Origin: an uncultured Lachnospiraceae bacterium
GTDB lineage: Bacteria > Bacillota > Clostridia > Lachnospirales > Lachnospiraceae
Assembly (NCBI GenBank): GCA_934351765.1
Contig: CAKRJM010000010.1
Coordinates: 1 to 21,491, forward strand
Length of the DNA: 21,491 nucleotides
Reading direction: 5' to 3'
The notes beneath the pieces are model-generated. The model was given only the letters and a program-made list of their open reading frames with translations, made no database searches and was not told the origin of the DNA. Both the position numbers and the translations under genes were made by a program. Below, piece by piece: positions 1 through 7,784 of the stretch. Numbering within the stretch: position 1 is the stretch's first letter; every line of letters starts with the position of its first letter.

Positions 1-66
1 GTCTAACCCATAGCTATATCATAGCGGATTACTGGGGATTTGTATAGTAGTTTAAATGAGAAAAAA

Positions 67-90
67 CCTCGTTAGTTTTAACTAACGAGG
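67..90. terminator. Bidirectional intrinsic terminator after greA
   Basis: A 9-bp perfect stem (CCTCGTTAG at 67-75, CTAACGAGG at 82-90) has a 6-nt loop, with six A on one side (61-66) and six T on the other (91-96). It can therefore terminate in both directions. It lies about 90 bases beyond the greA stop and would end the minus-strand transcript. It may also serve a plus-strand gene ending before base 60 that is not identifiable here. Confidence 0.9.
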
Positions 91-183
91 TTTTTTCTGT
101 ACTTTTTTTGTATTTCTGATCCTCAGACAATGCCAGACAACCCGAAACCGAGCTGCTCCGGCACTGCCAGTATGCCTGATCCG

Positions 184-687
184 CTAAAAGCTCCGAAGCT
201 TATCCGTTCCATCATCTCCGGTATTCTCGATCTTCCGGATCTCCACATCATATTCATAGGAATCACTGACCTTAATATGAACCCGGTCGCCGACCTTATG
301 CCCCAGGATTGCCCGTCCAATGGGGGATTCCGTGCTGATATAGTTATTCAGGGAATTGCCCCGCACGGAGGTCACCAGCTTGTAAACCTCTTCCTCGTCA
401 TCATCCTCGCAGTACAGCGTCACCGTATTGTTGAGGCCGACCTCATCTGCCCTGGAGGTATCTGAAACGACCACCGAGTTCTTCAGCATACGCTCCAGAT
501 AGCGGATCCGGCTCTCATTCTGGTTCTTATCCTTTTTTGCCGCATAATACTCGAAATTCTCACTGAGATCGCCCTGGGCCCTGGCTTCCTTTACCGCCTC
601 CAGTGCCTCCCTCCGGACTACCAGCTTCCGGTATTCAATCTCATCCTTGATCCGTTTTACATCCTTCTGCGTTAATTGATTTCTCAC
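184..687 (-). CDS. greA: Transcription elongation factor, GreA/GreB family
   Basis: This 167-aa protein has the two-domain Gre layout. The N-terminal half is a charged coiled coil whose tip carries D40-L-S-E-N44, the acidic motif that in this family places Mg2+ in the RNA polymerase secondary channel to stimulate cleavage of backtracked RNA. The C-terminal half is the FKBP-like domain with the typical SPIGRAILGHKVGD stretch. The usual Ala after SEN is replaced by Phe (SENFEYYAAK). The length is slightly above the usual ~158 aa. The start is GTG at 687, preceded by AAGGA at about 8 nt. It is the last gene before the 67-90 terminator. Clostridia often carry several Gre paralogues, so this may not be the principal GreA. 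Confidence 0.88.
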   Translation of the reverse strand: MRNQLTQKDVKRIKDEIEYRKLVVRREALEAVKEARAQGDLSENFEYYAAKKDKNQNESRIRYLERMLKNSVVVSDTSRADEVGLNNTVTLYCEDDDEEEVYKLVTSVRGNSLNNYISTESPIGRAILGHKVGDRVHIKVSDSYEYDVEIRKIENTGDDGTDKLRSF

Positions 688-787
688 TGCTGATCCTTTC
701 CTTCTCCGTCTGCCGACATTTTTTATACGCTTTGATTTCCGGAATGGTTGTCTTTTCCCTCCATTCAGAGCCTGTGATCCTGCGTTT

Positions 788-1804
788 TTAACGCACCATA
801 TCTCTGGTGATCTCCTTTAAGGAGGATGCACCGCACATGGACATGGTATCGGCAAGCTCAGCGCCCAGCTTTTCGGTATAAGCACTCACGCCCTCTGCTC
901 CGCCGCCGTAAACGGCCGTCACATACGGTCTTGCAATAATAACCGCATCCGCACCAAGCGCAAGGGCCTTGAATACATCGGTACCGCTGCGCAGGCCGCC
1001 GTCCACAAAGATCTTCATGGAGCCGTCCACAGCCTTTACGATCTCCTCCAGCACCTCTGCCGTTGCCGCACACTGATCCTGCACCCGTCCGCCGTGGTTG
1101 GATATCACAATGGCTGAAGCGCCGGCCTCCTTTGCCTTCATGGCACCACGGACCGTCATGATACCTTTTACGATAAACGGAACCTCGCCGCAGGATTCCA
1201 CGATGGCGCGAAGCTCCTCCACCGACTTTCTTCCAGCCGGAGGCGTCATATTCTTTAAAAAGGGAAGTCCGGCCGCATCAACGTCCATGGCCACGGCAAA
1301 GGCTCCGGCTTCTTTTACAAGCGCCAGTTTTTCATTAATGGTGGCCAGATTCCAAGGCTTTACCGTAGGAATTCCCAGGCCGCCTGCCTTTTTGACAGCC
1401 GCTGCAGCTCCGGCCATAACCGCCGGATTTGTTCCGTCTCCGGTAAAGGCCGCGATCCCTGCTTCTGCACAGGCAGACACCAGAACCTCATTATAGCTCT
1501 CATCGTTGTATTTGTCGCCGTAATGGAGATTTACCGCACCCACAGGCCCGGCAAAGATCGGATATTTAAACGTTTTTCCGAACAGCTCCAGGCTGGTATC
1601 TACCGGCTCATTGGCACATAGAGTGTCCATCTGGACGCGGATTTCCTGCCACTTGTCATAGTTGCGAATTGCCGTGTCTCCGACACCCTTCGCTCCCGGT
1701 CCGGGAACCTGATTTTTACATGCCCGGCCATTGCATACGGGACAGACCTTGCAGTATTTCCCGATACAGGGTCTTGCATTTTCTAAAATTTCCTGATAAG
1801 TCAC
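788..1804 (-). CDS. FMN-dependent alpha-hydroxy-acid oxidase-like protein with Cys-rich N-terminus
   Basis: This 338-aa TIM-barrel protein belongs to the glycolate oxidase/lactate dehydrogenase (FMN) superfamily. Visible family residues are the barrel Lys in IVKGIMT (K213), the catalytic His and Arg of SNHGGR (H237, R240), and the phosphate-binding DGGLRSG (268-274) followed by GADAVIIARP. The expected activity is oxidation of a 2-hydroxy acid to the 2-oxo acid, but the substrate cannot be read from sequence and the redox acceptor in an anaerobe is unlikely to be O2. The first 30 residues hold five cysteines (13, 18, 21, 24, 29), which are absent from classical family members and could bind a metal or an Fe-S cluster. 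The start is GTG at 1804, with AGGAGG 8 nt upstream overlapping the end of the HAD gene, so the two genes are probably co-transcribed. Confidence 0.85.
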   Translation of the reverse strand: MTYQEILENARPCIGKYCKVCPVCNGRACKNQVPGPGAKGVGDTAIRNYDKWQEIRVQMDTLCANEPVDTSLELFGKTFKYPIFAGPVGAVNLHYGDKYNDESYNEVLVSACAEAGIAAFTGDGTNPAVMAGAAAAVKKAGGLGIPTVKPWNLATINEKLALVKEAGAFAVAMDVDAAGLPFLKNMTPPAGRKSVEELRAIVESCGEVPFIVKGIMTVRGAMKAKEAGASAIVISNHGGRVQDQCAATAEVLEEIVKAVDGSMKIFVDGGLRSGTDVFKALALGADAVIIARPYVTAVYGGGAEGVSAYTEKLGAELADTMSMCGASSLKEITRDMVR

Positions 1805-1822
1805 GTCTTTTTCCTCCTCTTT

Positions 1823-2533
1823 TCATTCAGAACGTTGTAAACAATTCCTAATTGCCGCTTCCAACGCTTCTTCCGTCTCCACAATCACCAATGCGTCAGA
1901 ACCTCCCTCTGGCATGGGCTTTTTCCTCCGGTTGAACCAGATTCCCTGCCATCCGGCCTCCATAGCTCCGCAGATGTCGCTTTTATAGTTGTCTCCGACC
2001 ATGATACAGTCCTCCGGGCCAAGTCCCATGACGGTCTCCGCGATCCGGAAGATCCCGGTCTCCGGCTTCATGACACCGACAGCTCCGGAAATCACCACGT
2101 TTTCCTCCGGAATCCAGGACTCCAGTCCCAGCGCATGAATTTTCATCTTCTGATGGGACTCCGGCCCGTTTGTGATGACTCCCATAGGCACGTCTGCGGC
2201 CTTGCAGTGTGCAAGAAGCCCCTTCATGCGTTCAGACAGCCGGATCTGCCCCTGTGCCGCCTCATAGGCCTTCTGGAAGCGGTCTGCCTGCTCCCCGCCG
2301 GCTTCGATGCCACAGTCTGCCATGGCACGGGTAAACCGCAGGATTCTGGAATCGTACAGGCTCATTTCGCCCCTCTGGCTGGCCTCAAATACCTCATCGC
2401 CCCGAAAACGAAACTGTTTATAGGCCGCCTCCGAATCCTCCAGACGGATTCCTATGACGCCTTCACAGGCATCCCGAAACGGGATCATCAAATCGTAAAG
2501 GGTATCGTCCAGATCCCAGATCAATGCTTTCAT
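1823..2533 (-). CDS. HAD-superfamily hydrolase (phosphatase-like)
   Basis: The 236-aa protein shows all four HAD motifs: DLDDT (D7 nucleophile, D9 acid/base), the motif II Thr in ITNGP (T121), the motif III Lys in KPETG (K156), and motif IV GDNYKSD (180-186). A helical cap of roughly 100 residues lies between motifs I and II, as in subfamily IA (phosphoglycolate phosphatase, YjjG-like). It probably hydrolyses a small phosphate ester such as a nucleotide or sugar phosphate; the exact substrate is not inferable. The ATG at 2533 follows GAGGAGG closely. It is the first gene after the promoter at 2564-2593 and lies 18 nt ahead of the hydroxy-acid oxidase gene. Confidence 0.88.
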   Translation of the reverse strand: MKALIWDLDDTLYDLMIPFRDACEGVIGIRLEDSEAAYKQFRFRGDEVFEASQRGEMSLYDSRILRFTRAMADCGIEAGGEQADRFQKAYEAAQGQIRLSERMKGLLAHCKAADVPMGVITNGPESHQKMKIHALGLESWIPEENVVISGAVGVMKPETGIFRIAETVMGLGPEDCIMVGDNYKSDICGAMEAGWQGIWFNRRKKPMPEGGSDALVIVETEEALEAAIRNCLQRSE

Positions 2534-2563
2534 AAGGGTTCCTCCTCTGTAATTGCTTGCTTT

Positions 2564-2593
2564 AGTATAGCACAGAGCGGACGGGATTGTCTA
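2564..2593 (-). promoter_or_regulatory. Sigma-A type promoter for the HAD gene
   Basis: On the minus strand, TAGACA (2588-2593) is separated by 18 nt from TATACT (2564-2569). TGC directly precedes the -10, making an extended -10 element. The predicted start lies about 25 nt before the HAD start codon. It fires away from the rplQ terminator, so HAD, the oxidase and possibly greA form a separate transcription unit. Confidence 0.7.
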
Positions 2594-2689
2594 CTTGCTG
2601 GCCGCCACGCGACTGTTTCCGTTTTCTAATCCGATACCGGCGTTTCTGGCGGGAGTCAAGTTGCGTTTCCTGCGAATCTCCATGCGCTG

Positions 2690-2950
2690 ATTCACCGCCA
2701 TTCGCGCTGGAACTCGCCCTGCGGGCTCAGACAAAGGCGCTCGGTGGCGGTTGCTTGCCTGGAGATTCCCGACGGAAGCCTCACATACTCCCTTCCGAAA
2801 TCGCCGGTATCTCCTTCTGTTCCCGCAACCTGATTTTCTCCATACATACAGTTATTGCCGCCTGGGATAATCGCGCCCGCGGATCCACTGCCCAGGCCAG
2901 ACAGAGGCAACTCATATATGTGCCGGATGGCTGGCCTGGGTGGACCGCGG
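2690..2950. repeat. Highly palindromic intergenic block between rplQ terminator and HAD promoter
   Basis: No believable gene lies in 2594-2976; the only longer minus-strand frame has a TTG start and no ribosome binding site. Nested inverted repeats fill the space instead. ACCGCCA (2694-2700) pairs with TGGCGGT (2745-2751), enclosing GCGC/GCGC and GCCC-TGC-GGGC (2716-2726). GGTTGC (2749-2754) pairs with GCAACC (2825-2830), enclosing GGAGAT/ATCTCC (2761-2766, 2809-2814) and CGGAAG/CTTCCG (2773-2778, 2792-2797). CCGCGG...CCCAGGCCAG (2877-2900) pairs with CTGGCCTGGG...CCGCGG (2931-2950). This could be a dispersed repeat or a structured RNA; the strand is undetermined. Confidence 0.6.
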
Positions 2951-2978
2951 ACAGTTCATGTACTATAAGACGCAAAAG

Positions 2979-3013
2979 AAGCTCCTCTGCGGATAAATCC
3001 GCGAGGAGCTTTT
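2979..3013 (-). terminator. Terminator of the ribosomal protein cluster
   Basis: A long perfect hairpin (GCTCCTC 2981-2987 with GAGGAGC 3003-3009, and GCGGA 2989-2993 with TCCGC 2998-3002) begins 24 nt after the rplQ stop. On the minus strand it is followed by TTCTTTT. On the plus strand it is followed by six T, so it could work in both directions. Confidence 0.85.
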
Positions 3014-3036
3014 TTACGTTTTGCACGGCTTGCAGC

Positions 3037-3573
3037 TTATACCAATTCGATAAGCACTTCCATAGCGCCATCGCCTTTTCTCTGACCGATCTTTACGATT
3101 CTGGTGTAGCCACCCTTACGATCAACATACTTGGGAGCGATCTCATCAAAGAGCTTCTTGGGCATGTCGATGGATTTGGTGTTCTTCTTGCGGCCGGCAA
3201 CTGTGGTGGGAACCTCTGTTACAGGGTAAAGAACCTCGAGCATCTTACGGCGAGCATGAAGTCTGCTGGGCTTATCCTTCTGGATGGTCTTCTGAACTTC
3301 ATCATAAACGGTAACTTTCTTTCCGTCTACAACTTCCTTTACTCTCTTGCCGTCGCTGTCTTTTCTGGCAACCTTAGCGGTTACGGTAACTTCTTCAAAA
3401 TTATCCTTTTCCTTTACAGCCAGAGCGATCAGGCCTTCAGCGATCTTGCGGATCTCTTTTGCCTTAGCTTCCGTAGTACGGATCTTGCCGTTGTATAAAA
3501 GGTTTGTAACCTGGTTTCTCAGTAATGCTTTTCTCTGGCTGGAAGTTCTTCCAAGCTTTCTATAACCTGCCAT
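3037..3573 (-). CDS. rplQ: 50S ribosomal protein L17 (bL17), long form
   Basis: The N-terminus [20 protein letters not shown] and the C-terminal [25 protein letters not shown] region are diagnostic of L17, which lies near the peptide exit tunnel of the 50S subunit. At 178 aa it is about 60 residues longer than the E. coli or Bacillus forms. The extra length is a lysine- and valine-rich insertion around residues 55-115. The start follows GGAGG at 11 nt. It is the last gene of the cluster, 88 nt after rpoA, and is followed by the 2979-3013 terminator. Confidence 0.97.
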   Translation of the reverse strand: MAGYRKLGRTSSQRKALLRNQVTNLLYNGKIRTTEAKAKEIRKIAEGLIALAVKEKDNFEEVTVTAKVARKDSDGKRVKEVVDGKKVTVYDEVQKTIQKDKPSRLHARRKMLEVLYPVTEVPTTVAGRKKNTKSIDMPKKLFDEIAPKYVDRKGGYTRIVKIGQRKGDGAMEVLIELV

Positions 3574-3599
3574 GATATATTATTCCTCCATTTGTGGAA

Positions 3600-3636
3600 C
3601 AGGCGGCCACGCATCTTCGGTCTTACTGACCGCCTG
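3600..3636 (-). promoter_or_regulatory. Hairpin in the rpoA-rplQ gap
   Basis: CAGGCGG (3600-3606) and CCGCCTG (3630-3636) are exact complements. An alternative inner stem GGTC/GACC (3619-3622, 3628-3631) shares bases with the outer one. There is no T-run, so it is not a terminator. It may be a processing or stability element between rpoA and rplQ. Confidence 0.4.
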
Positions 3637-3661
3637 CTTTCAATCCATAAATTGTCTAGTA

Positions 3662-4621
3662 TTATTCGTCACTGGGATTCAGCTCCAGACCAAGCTCCTT
3701 GAGCTTAGCGAGAACTTCTTCCAGGGACTTCCGGCCCAGGTTTCTGACTTTCATCATATCCTCGGAGGTACGGTTGGTCAATTCCTCAACGGTATTGATT
3801 CCGGCTCTCTTCAGACAGTTATAGGAACGAACAGAGAGCTCAAGCTCATCAATGTTCATTTCCAGCACCTTTTCTTTTTCATTGTCTTCCTTCTCTACCA
3901 TAACCTCTGCAGTCTTGGCATTCTCGGAAAGATCAATAAACAGATTCAGATGCTCGCTCAGTACCTTAGCCGCAAGGCTTACCGCCTCGTCGGGAGCCAG
4001 GGTTCCGTTGGTGTATACGTCCAGAGTCAGCTTATCGAAATCGGTAATCTGACCAACACGGGTATTCTCCACCGCCAGATTTACACGCTCAATAGGTGTG
4101 TAAATGGAATCAATGGCGATCACACCGATGGGAAGATCCTCGCTCTTATTCTTATCTGCGCTCACATAGCCGCGTCCCTTTGTAATGGTCAGCTCCATGC
4201 TGAGCTTGCAGTCACTGCCGCCGCTTAACGTAGCAATGACCTGATCAGGGTTGATGATCTCAATATCCTGATCTGCCCGAATATCAGCACCAGTTACAAC
4301 GCCCTCCCCCTGGAACTCGATATAAGCCACCTTGGGTTCGTTGGTCTCACTGTTGTTCTTGATTGCCAGGCTCTTTAAGTTCATAATGATCTCAGTTACA
4401 TCCTCTTTAACTCCGGGGATAGAACTGAATTCATGGAGAACGCCGTCGATCTTTACCTGGCTGATTGCTGCGCCGGGCAGGGAGGAAAGCATGATACGGC
4501 GAAGGCTGTTGCCCAGAGTCGTACCATAGCCTCTCTCCAGAGGTTCAACGACAAATCTTCCATACTTTTTATCTTCTGAAATCTCTGCTATTTCGATATT
4601 GGGTTTTTCAAAATCGAACAT
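3662..4621 (-). CDS. rpoA: RNA polymerase alpha subunit
   Basis: This 319-aa protein has the standard alpha layout. The N-terminal dimerisation and assembly domain includes [20 protein letters not shown] (about residues 33-52). A linker at about 235-250 is rich in Glu and Lys. The C-terminal helix-hairpin-helix domain ([21 protein letters not shown]) binds UP-element DNA and activators. The length is typical for Firmicutes. ATG at 4621 follows AAGGAGGG at about 9 nt. Its place between rpsD and rplQ is the conserved alpha-operon order. Confidence 0.99.
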   Translation of the reverse strand: MFDFEKPNIEIAEISEDKKYGRFVVEPLERGYGTTLGNSLRRIMLSSLPGAAISQVKIDGVLHEFSSIPGVKEDVTEIIMNLKSLAIKNNSETNEPKVAYIEFQGEGVVTGADIRADQDIEIINPDQVIATLSGGSDCKLSMELTITKGRGYVSADKNKSEDLPIGVIAIDSIYTPIERVNLAVENTRVGQITDFDKLTLDVYTNGTLAPDEAVSLAAKVLSEHLNLFIDLSENAKTAEVMVEKEDNEKEKVLEMNIDELELSVRSYNCLKRAGINTVEELTNRTSEDMMKVRNLGRKSLEEVLAKLKELGLELNPSDE

Positions 4622-4684
4622 GAACTAAGCCCTCCTTATGGGTGTAGGGCCGAAAAAGATTCGGACACTCCTAACTCTCACGGA

Positions 4685-5278
4685 TTATTTGGAGTACAGC
4701 TCGACGATCAGCATCTCGTCTACCGGAACATCGATCATCTCTCTTGTGGGGAGCTGCTTTACGGTTGCGGAGAGGTTCTCCTGATCAACGTCCAGCCACT
4801 CGGGTACAAGTCTTCCGCCTGTCACTTCCAGAACATCCTTGTATCTCTGGGAATCTTTTACTTTCTCTTTGATGGTGACAACGTCGCCAGCCTTTACAAG
4901 GTAAGAAGGAATGTTTACACACTTGCCGTTTACTAAAACGTGCTTATGGTCAACGATCTGTCTTGTCTCTTTTCTTGTACGGCCAAAACCGGCTCTGAAG
5001 AGAACGTTGTCCAGTCTGGACTCCAGCATGATCATGAGATTCTCACCAACCATACCGCTCATTCTCTCAGCCTTTGCATAATAATTTCTGAAAGGTTTCT
5101 CTAATACACCATAGATGAACTTGGCCTTCTGCTTTTCACGAAGCTGTAAGCCGTACTCGCTCATCTTTCTGTTGGCTCTCTTTAACTCTCTGTTGGATTT
5201 CTTATCGATTCCTAAATAAATCGGGTCAAGTCCTAAAGACCTGCATCTTTTAAGAACAGGAACTCTATCTACTGCCAC
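4685..5278 (-). CDS. rpsD: 30S ribosomal protein S4 (uS4)
   Basis: The protein has 197 aa with the S4-type RNA-binding fold (SRLDNVLFRAGFGRTRKETR, about residues 92-111), followed by the VLVNGKCVNIPSYLVKAGD segment. The N-terminal zinc cysteine cluster of some S4 proteins is missing, with only one Cys in RCRSLG, so this is the zinc-free form. S4 nucleates 30S assembly and in other bacteria represses its own operon. The start is GTG at 5278 after GAGGTAAGAAAA. It lies 16 nt after rpsK and 63 nt before rpoA; that gap holds only a small CCGAA/TTCGG hairpin. Confidence 0.98.
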   Translation of the reverse strand: MAVDRVPVLKRCRSLGLDPIYLGIDKKSNRELKRANRKMSEYGLQLREKQKAKFIYGVLEKPFRNYYAKAERMSGMVGENLMIMLESRLDNVLFRAGFGRTRKETRQIVDHKHVLVNGKCVNIPSYLVKAGDVVTIKEKVKDSQRYKDVLEVTGGRLVPEWLDVDQENLSATVKQLPTREMIDVPVDEMLIVELYSK

Positions 5279-5294
5279 TTTTCTTACCTCCTAA

Positions 5295-5696
5295 TTAAAC
5301 TCTTCTACGCTTGGGTGGACGGCATCCGTTGTGAGGAACCGGGGTTACATCCTTGATGCTGGTAACTTCAAGGCCACATGCCTGCAGAGCACGGATCGCA
5401 GCCTCACGTCCTGAACCAGGACCCTTAACCATAACATCTACGGACTTCAGCCCATGTACTAACGCTGCCTTCGTAGCAGTTTCTGCAGCCATCTGTGCTG
5501 CATAGGGAGTAGATTTCCTTGAACCTCTAAATCCCAGACCGCCTGCACTTGCCCATGACAGAGCATTGCCCTGTGTATCTGTTAACGTTACAATGGTATT
5601 GTTAAAAGATGACTGGATGTGCGCTTGTCCGCGTTCAACGTTTTTCTTAACACGCTTTTTTGTCACTTTTTTTACAGTGGACACTTTTTTAGCCAT
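5295..5696 (-). CDS. rpsK: 30S ribosomal protein S11 (uS11)
   Basis: The 133-aa protein carries [20 protein letters not shown] near residue 31 and the invariant C-terminus [14 protein letters not shown]11 sits on the 30S platform and contacts the 3' domain of 16S rRNA near the mRNA exit. The N-terminal 20 residues are a lysine-rich tail. The 108-nt gap from rpsM (5697-5804) holds no gene and no clear terminator. Confidence 0.98.
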   Translation of the reverse strand: MAKKVSTVKKVTKKRVKKNVERGQAHIQSSFNNTIVTLTDTQGNALSWASAGGLGFRGSRKSTPYAAQMAAETATKAALVHGLKSVDVMVKGPGSGREAAIRALQACGLEVTSIKDVTPVPHNGCRPPKRRRV

Positions 5697-5804
5697 TTTA
5701 AACTAACCTACTTTCTTGTTGATGTTTACCTGTTACTTAATATGCAGGGTGCGCGCATTGGGTTGATACGATTGCAATTACCTGCATTACCTGAAGCTCA
5801 AGAA

Positions 5805-6176
5805 TTATTTCTTCTTATTTGCTACAGTCTTCTTGGGGCCTTTTCTTGTTCTTGCATTGGTCTTTGTCTTCTGACCACGAACAGGCAGACCTCTTCTGTG
5901 ACGAATACCTCTGTAGCAGCCAATTTCCTGTAATCTCTTGATATTCATTGCCACTTCACGGCGGAGATCACCTTCTACTAACTGATGATCAGCCTCGATG
6001 GCAGCTGCGATTCTCTTAACCTCATCATCGGTAAGATCACGCACACGGGTATCAGGATTTACATTGGCTTCCTTGAGGAGACGGTTGGAGCTAGCCCTAC
6101 CGATTCCATAGATATAAGTCAATCCGATTTCAACGCGCTTTTCTCTAGGTAAATCGACACCTGAAATACGAGCCAT
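5805..6176 (-). CDS. rpsM: 30S ribosomal protein S13 (uS13)
   Basis: The product is 123 aa when started at the ATG at 6176 ([14 protein letters not shown]), which has GGAGG 10 nt upstream. An in-frame extension to 6245 is open but lacks a binding site and family similarity. The helix-hairpin-helix [14 protein letters not shown] and the basic C-terminal tail ([16 protein letters not shown]) are typical. S13 forms part of the head-to-50S bridges and contacts P-site tRNA. The 141-nt gap upstream to rpmJ holds a weak TGAACA/TGTTCA inverted repeat near 6239-6264. Confidence 0.98.
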   Translation of the reverse strand: MARISGVDLPREKRVEIGLTYIYGIGRASSNRLLKEANVNPDTRVRDLTDDEVKRIAAAIEADHQLVEGDLRREVAMNIKRLQEIGCYRGIRHRRGLPVRGQKTKTNARTRKGPKKTVANKKK

Positions 6177-6317
6177 GTGTATTGTACCTCCATAATTATT
6201 TGTGTTTCTGTTTGCATTTTTTGTATTTGTAATCATTATGAACAACTCTGCCTGGTGTGTTCACAATGCAGCCGCATGAATCAAGCACAGTATCGTGCCA
6301 TTGGTTTTACAGCGCAA

Positions 6318-6431
6318 TTAACCCTGACGCTGTTTGTGCTTCGGATTCTCGCAGATGATCCGAATGCTGCCTTTTCTCTTAATAACCTTGCATTTCTCGC
6401 AGATCGGTTTTACAGAAGATCTAACTTTCAC
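6318..6431 (-). CDS. rpmJ: 50S ribosomal protein L36 (bL36), zinc form
   Basis: This 37-codon gene reads [20 protein letters not shown], then [17 protein letters not shown] and TAA. The zinc ligands are C11, C14, C27 and H32, the classical C+ form of L36. The start is GTG at 6431, with AAAGGAG 9 nt upstream. It lies between infA and rpsM, its usual place in Firmicutes, and is the first gene after the internal promoter at 6468-6496. Confidence 0.97.
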   Translation of the reverse strand: MKVRSSVKPICEKCKVIKRKGSIRIICENPKHKQRQG

Positions 6432-6467
6432 TGGTATACACTCCTTTCCCAAAAAAGTCCGCATATT

Positions 6468-6496
6468 ATTATAGCACCTGTTTTCAATAAAAGCAA
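6468..6496 (-). promoter_or_regulatory. Internal promoter before rpmJ (alpha-operon promoter)
   Basis: On the minus strand, TTGCTT (6491-6496), a 17-nt spacer and a perfect TATAAT (6468-6473) occur, with TGC just before the -10 (extended -10). The predicted start near 6461 gives a leader of about 30 nt before the rpmJ GTG. It would let rpmJ-rpsM-rpsK-rpsD-rpoA-rplQ be expressed separately from the long upstream transcript. Confidence 0.75.
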
Positions 6497-6531
6497 GCGC
6501 ATTTTATGGGATTTCTTCCGGTTTCTTCTTG

Positions 6532-6750
6532 TTATTTGTCTCTCCAGATGATCCGTCCCTTTGAAAGATCATAGGGGGAAAGCTCCAGGGTAACCTTGTC
6601 TCCGGGAAGAATCCGGATATAATTCATACGGAGTTTCCCGCTGATGTGAGCCAGTACCTGGTGCCCGTTTTCCAGTTCAACCTGGAACATGGCATTGGGC
6701 AGCTTTTCAACTACAGTTCCTTCGATTTCAATTACGTCACTTTTGGACAT
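6532..6750 (-). CDS. infA: Translation initiation factor IF-1
   Basis: This 72-aa S1/OB-fold protein reads [20 protein letters not shown] and ends in GRIIWRDK, nearly identical to the family consensus. It binds the 30S A site during initiation. The ribosome binding site AGGAGG overlaps the stop codon of the upstream KOW gene (TAGGAGG), indicating translational coupling. The following 100 nt contain the rpmJ promoter. Confidence 0.98.
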   Translation of the reverse strand: MSKSDVIEIEGTVVEKLPNAMFQVELENGHQVLAHISGKLRMNYIRILPGDKVTLELSPYDLSKGRIIWRDK

Positions 6751-6761
6751 CCCGTTACCTC

Positions 6762-7022
6762 CTACTTGGTGGGGACCTTGGCCGCTTGCAGCTTGAGGGC
6801 CCGTTTTACTTCTTCATTCCGTTCCGGTCTTCCCTTGGGAAATTCCCCCTGTGCATGGAGGAGTACAAGATGCTTCCTGCTTTTCCGCTTGGGCTTTTCA
6901 AGTGTTTTGTACTTTCCGTCTGCCAGTAAGAACCGATCGCCCTCCTGGCCGATGATCACATACATCGTATCCTTGTCATGACCGGCTGTCGAAACAGCAA
7001 ATCCGCCGATGTTATTCTCCAT
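6762..7022 (-). CDS. KOW-domain RNA-binding protein (L14e-like)
   Basis: The 86-aa product started at the ATG at 7022 opens with a KOW-like motif ([18 protein letters not shown]) and a compact beta-rich half. A lysine-rich segment ([14 protein letters not shown]) and a charged tail follow. The longer in-frame extension overlaps map and is not used. Small KOW proteins resembling the archaeal/eukaryotic L14e/L27e group are common between map and infA in Clostridia; their function is not established, though RNA or ribosome binding is likely. It begins 10 nt after the map stop and is coupled to infA downstream. Confidence 0.85.
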   Translation of the reverse strand: MENNIGGFAVSTAGHDKDTMYVIIGQEGDRFLLADGKYKTLEKPKRKSRKHLVLLHAQGEFPKGRPERNEEVKRALKLQAAKVPTK

Positions 7023-7032
7023 GGCCGGACCT

Positions 7033-7782
7033 CTACAGTGACAGGACTTCCGGCTCACCTTCGGTGATGAGGATCGTGTTCTCATAATGGGAGGCCAGTG
7101 AACCGTCCTCGGTAACGACCGTCCAGTCGTCATCGCTCCAGGCCACATCATACCGTCCCAGTGTGATCATGGGTTCAATCGCCAGTGTCATTCCGGCGCG
7201 GAGCTTGATTCCCCGTCTTCCCATATCGAAGTTCGGAATTTCCGGTGCTTCATGCATTTCCGTACCGATTCCATGGCCAACCAGATCTCTTACGACACCG
7301 TAGCCGAATGATTCGCAGTATTTCTGGATCGCGGTTCCGATGTCATTTAAGTGATTCCCTGCCTTCGCAAACTTGATCCCCTCAAAAAAGCTCTGCTCGG
7401 TAACCTCCATCAGCTTCTTTGCATCCGCAGATACTTCTCCGATTCCATACGTGCGGGCTGCATCTGACTGATAGCCCTTATAGATCAGACCGGTATCCAG
7501 GCTTACAATATCGCCGTCATGGAGCACCCGGTCTCTTCTGGGGATTCCATGGACAACCTCATCGTTGATGGATACACACACCGATGCAGGAAATCCCTCA
7601 TAATTCAGGAACGACGGGATACAGCCGTAGCTTCGGATAATCTCTTCGCAGATCTTATCGACTTCCTTTGTCGTCATTCCAGCATGGAGTTCTTTCGCAA
7701 GTTCCACATGGGTCCTGGCAAGGAGCCGTCCGGCTTCTCTCATCAATTCGATTTCTCTTTCTGATTTGATGGTAACTGCCAC
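7033..7782 (-). CDS. map: Methionine aminopeptidase, type I
   Basis: The 249-aa pita-bread metalloprotease shows the five metal ligands D96 (SLDTG), D107 (SDAAR), H170 (GHGIG), E203 (IEPM) and E234 (YENTI), plus the substrate-site His79 in VVHGIP. It removes the initiator Met from nascent proteins. It lacks an N-terminal zinc-finger extension. The start is GTG at 7782; its binding site AGGAG lies in the last codons of adk, which ends 2 nt upstream, so translation is coupled. Confidence 0.98.
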   Translation of the reverse strand: MAVTIKSEREIELMREAGRLLARTHVELAKELHAGMTTKEVDKICEEIIRSYGCIPSFLNYEGFPASVCVSINDEVVHGIPRRDRVLHDGDIVSLDTGLIYKGYQSDAARTYGIGEVSADAKKLMEVTEQSFFEGIKFAKAGNHLNDIGTAIQKYCESFGYGVVRDLVGHGIGTEMHEAPEIPNFDMGRRGIKLRAGMTLAIEPMITLGRYDVAWSDDDWTVVTEDGSLASHYENTILITEGEPEVLSL

Positions 7783-7784
7783 TT

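Noticed and set aside
3..47. Possible C-terminal end of a plus-strand gene (LTHSYIIADYWGFV then stop)
   Set aside because: Only 14 codons are visible. The position before a bidirectional terminator is suggestive, but nothing can be recognised.
2692..2910. 72-codon minus-strand frame in the palindromic block
   Set aside because: It has a TTG start and no Shine-Dalgarno, and its sequence is dictated by inverted repeats.
2587..3498. Long plus-strand open frame (303 codons)
   Set aside because: It is antisense to rplQ for much of its length, has no family resemblance and no ribosome binding site, and crosses the terminator hairpin.
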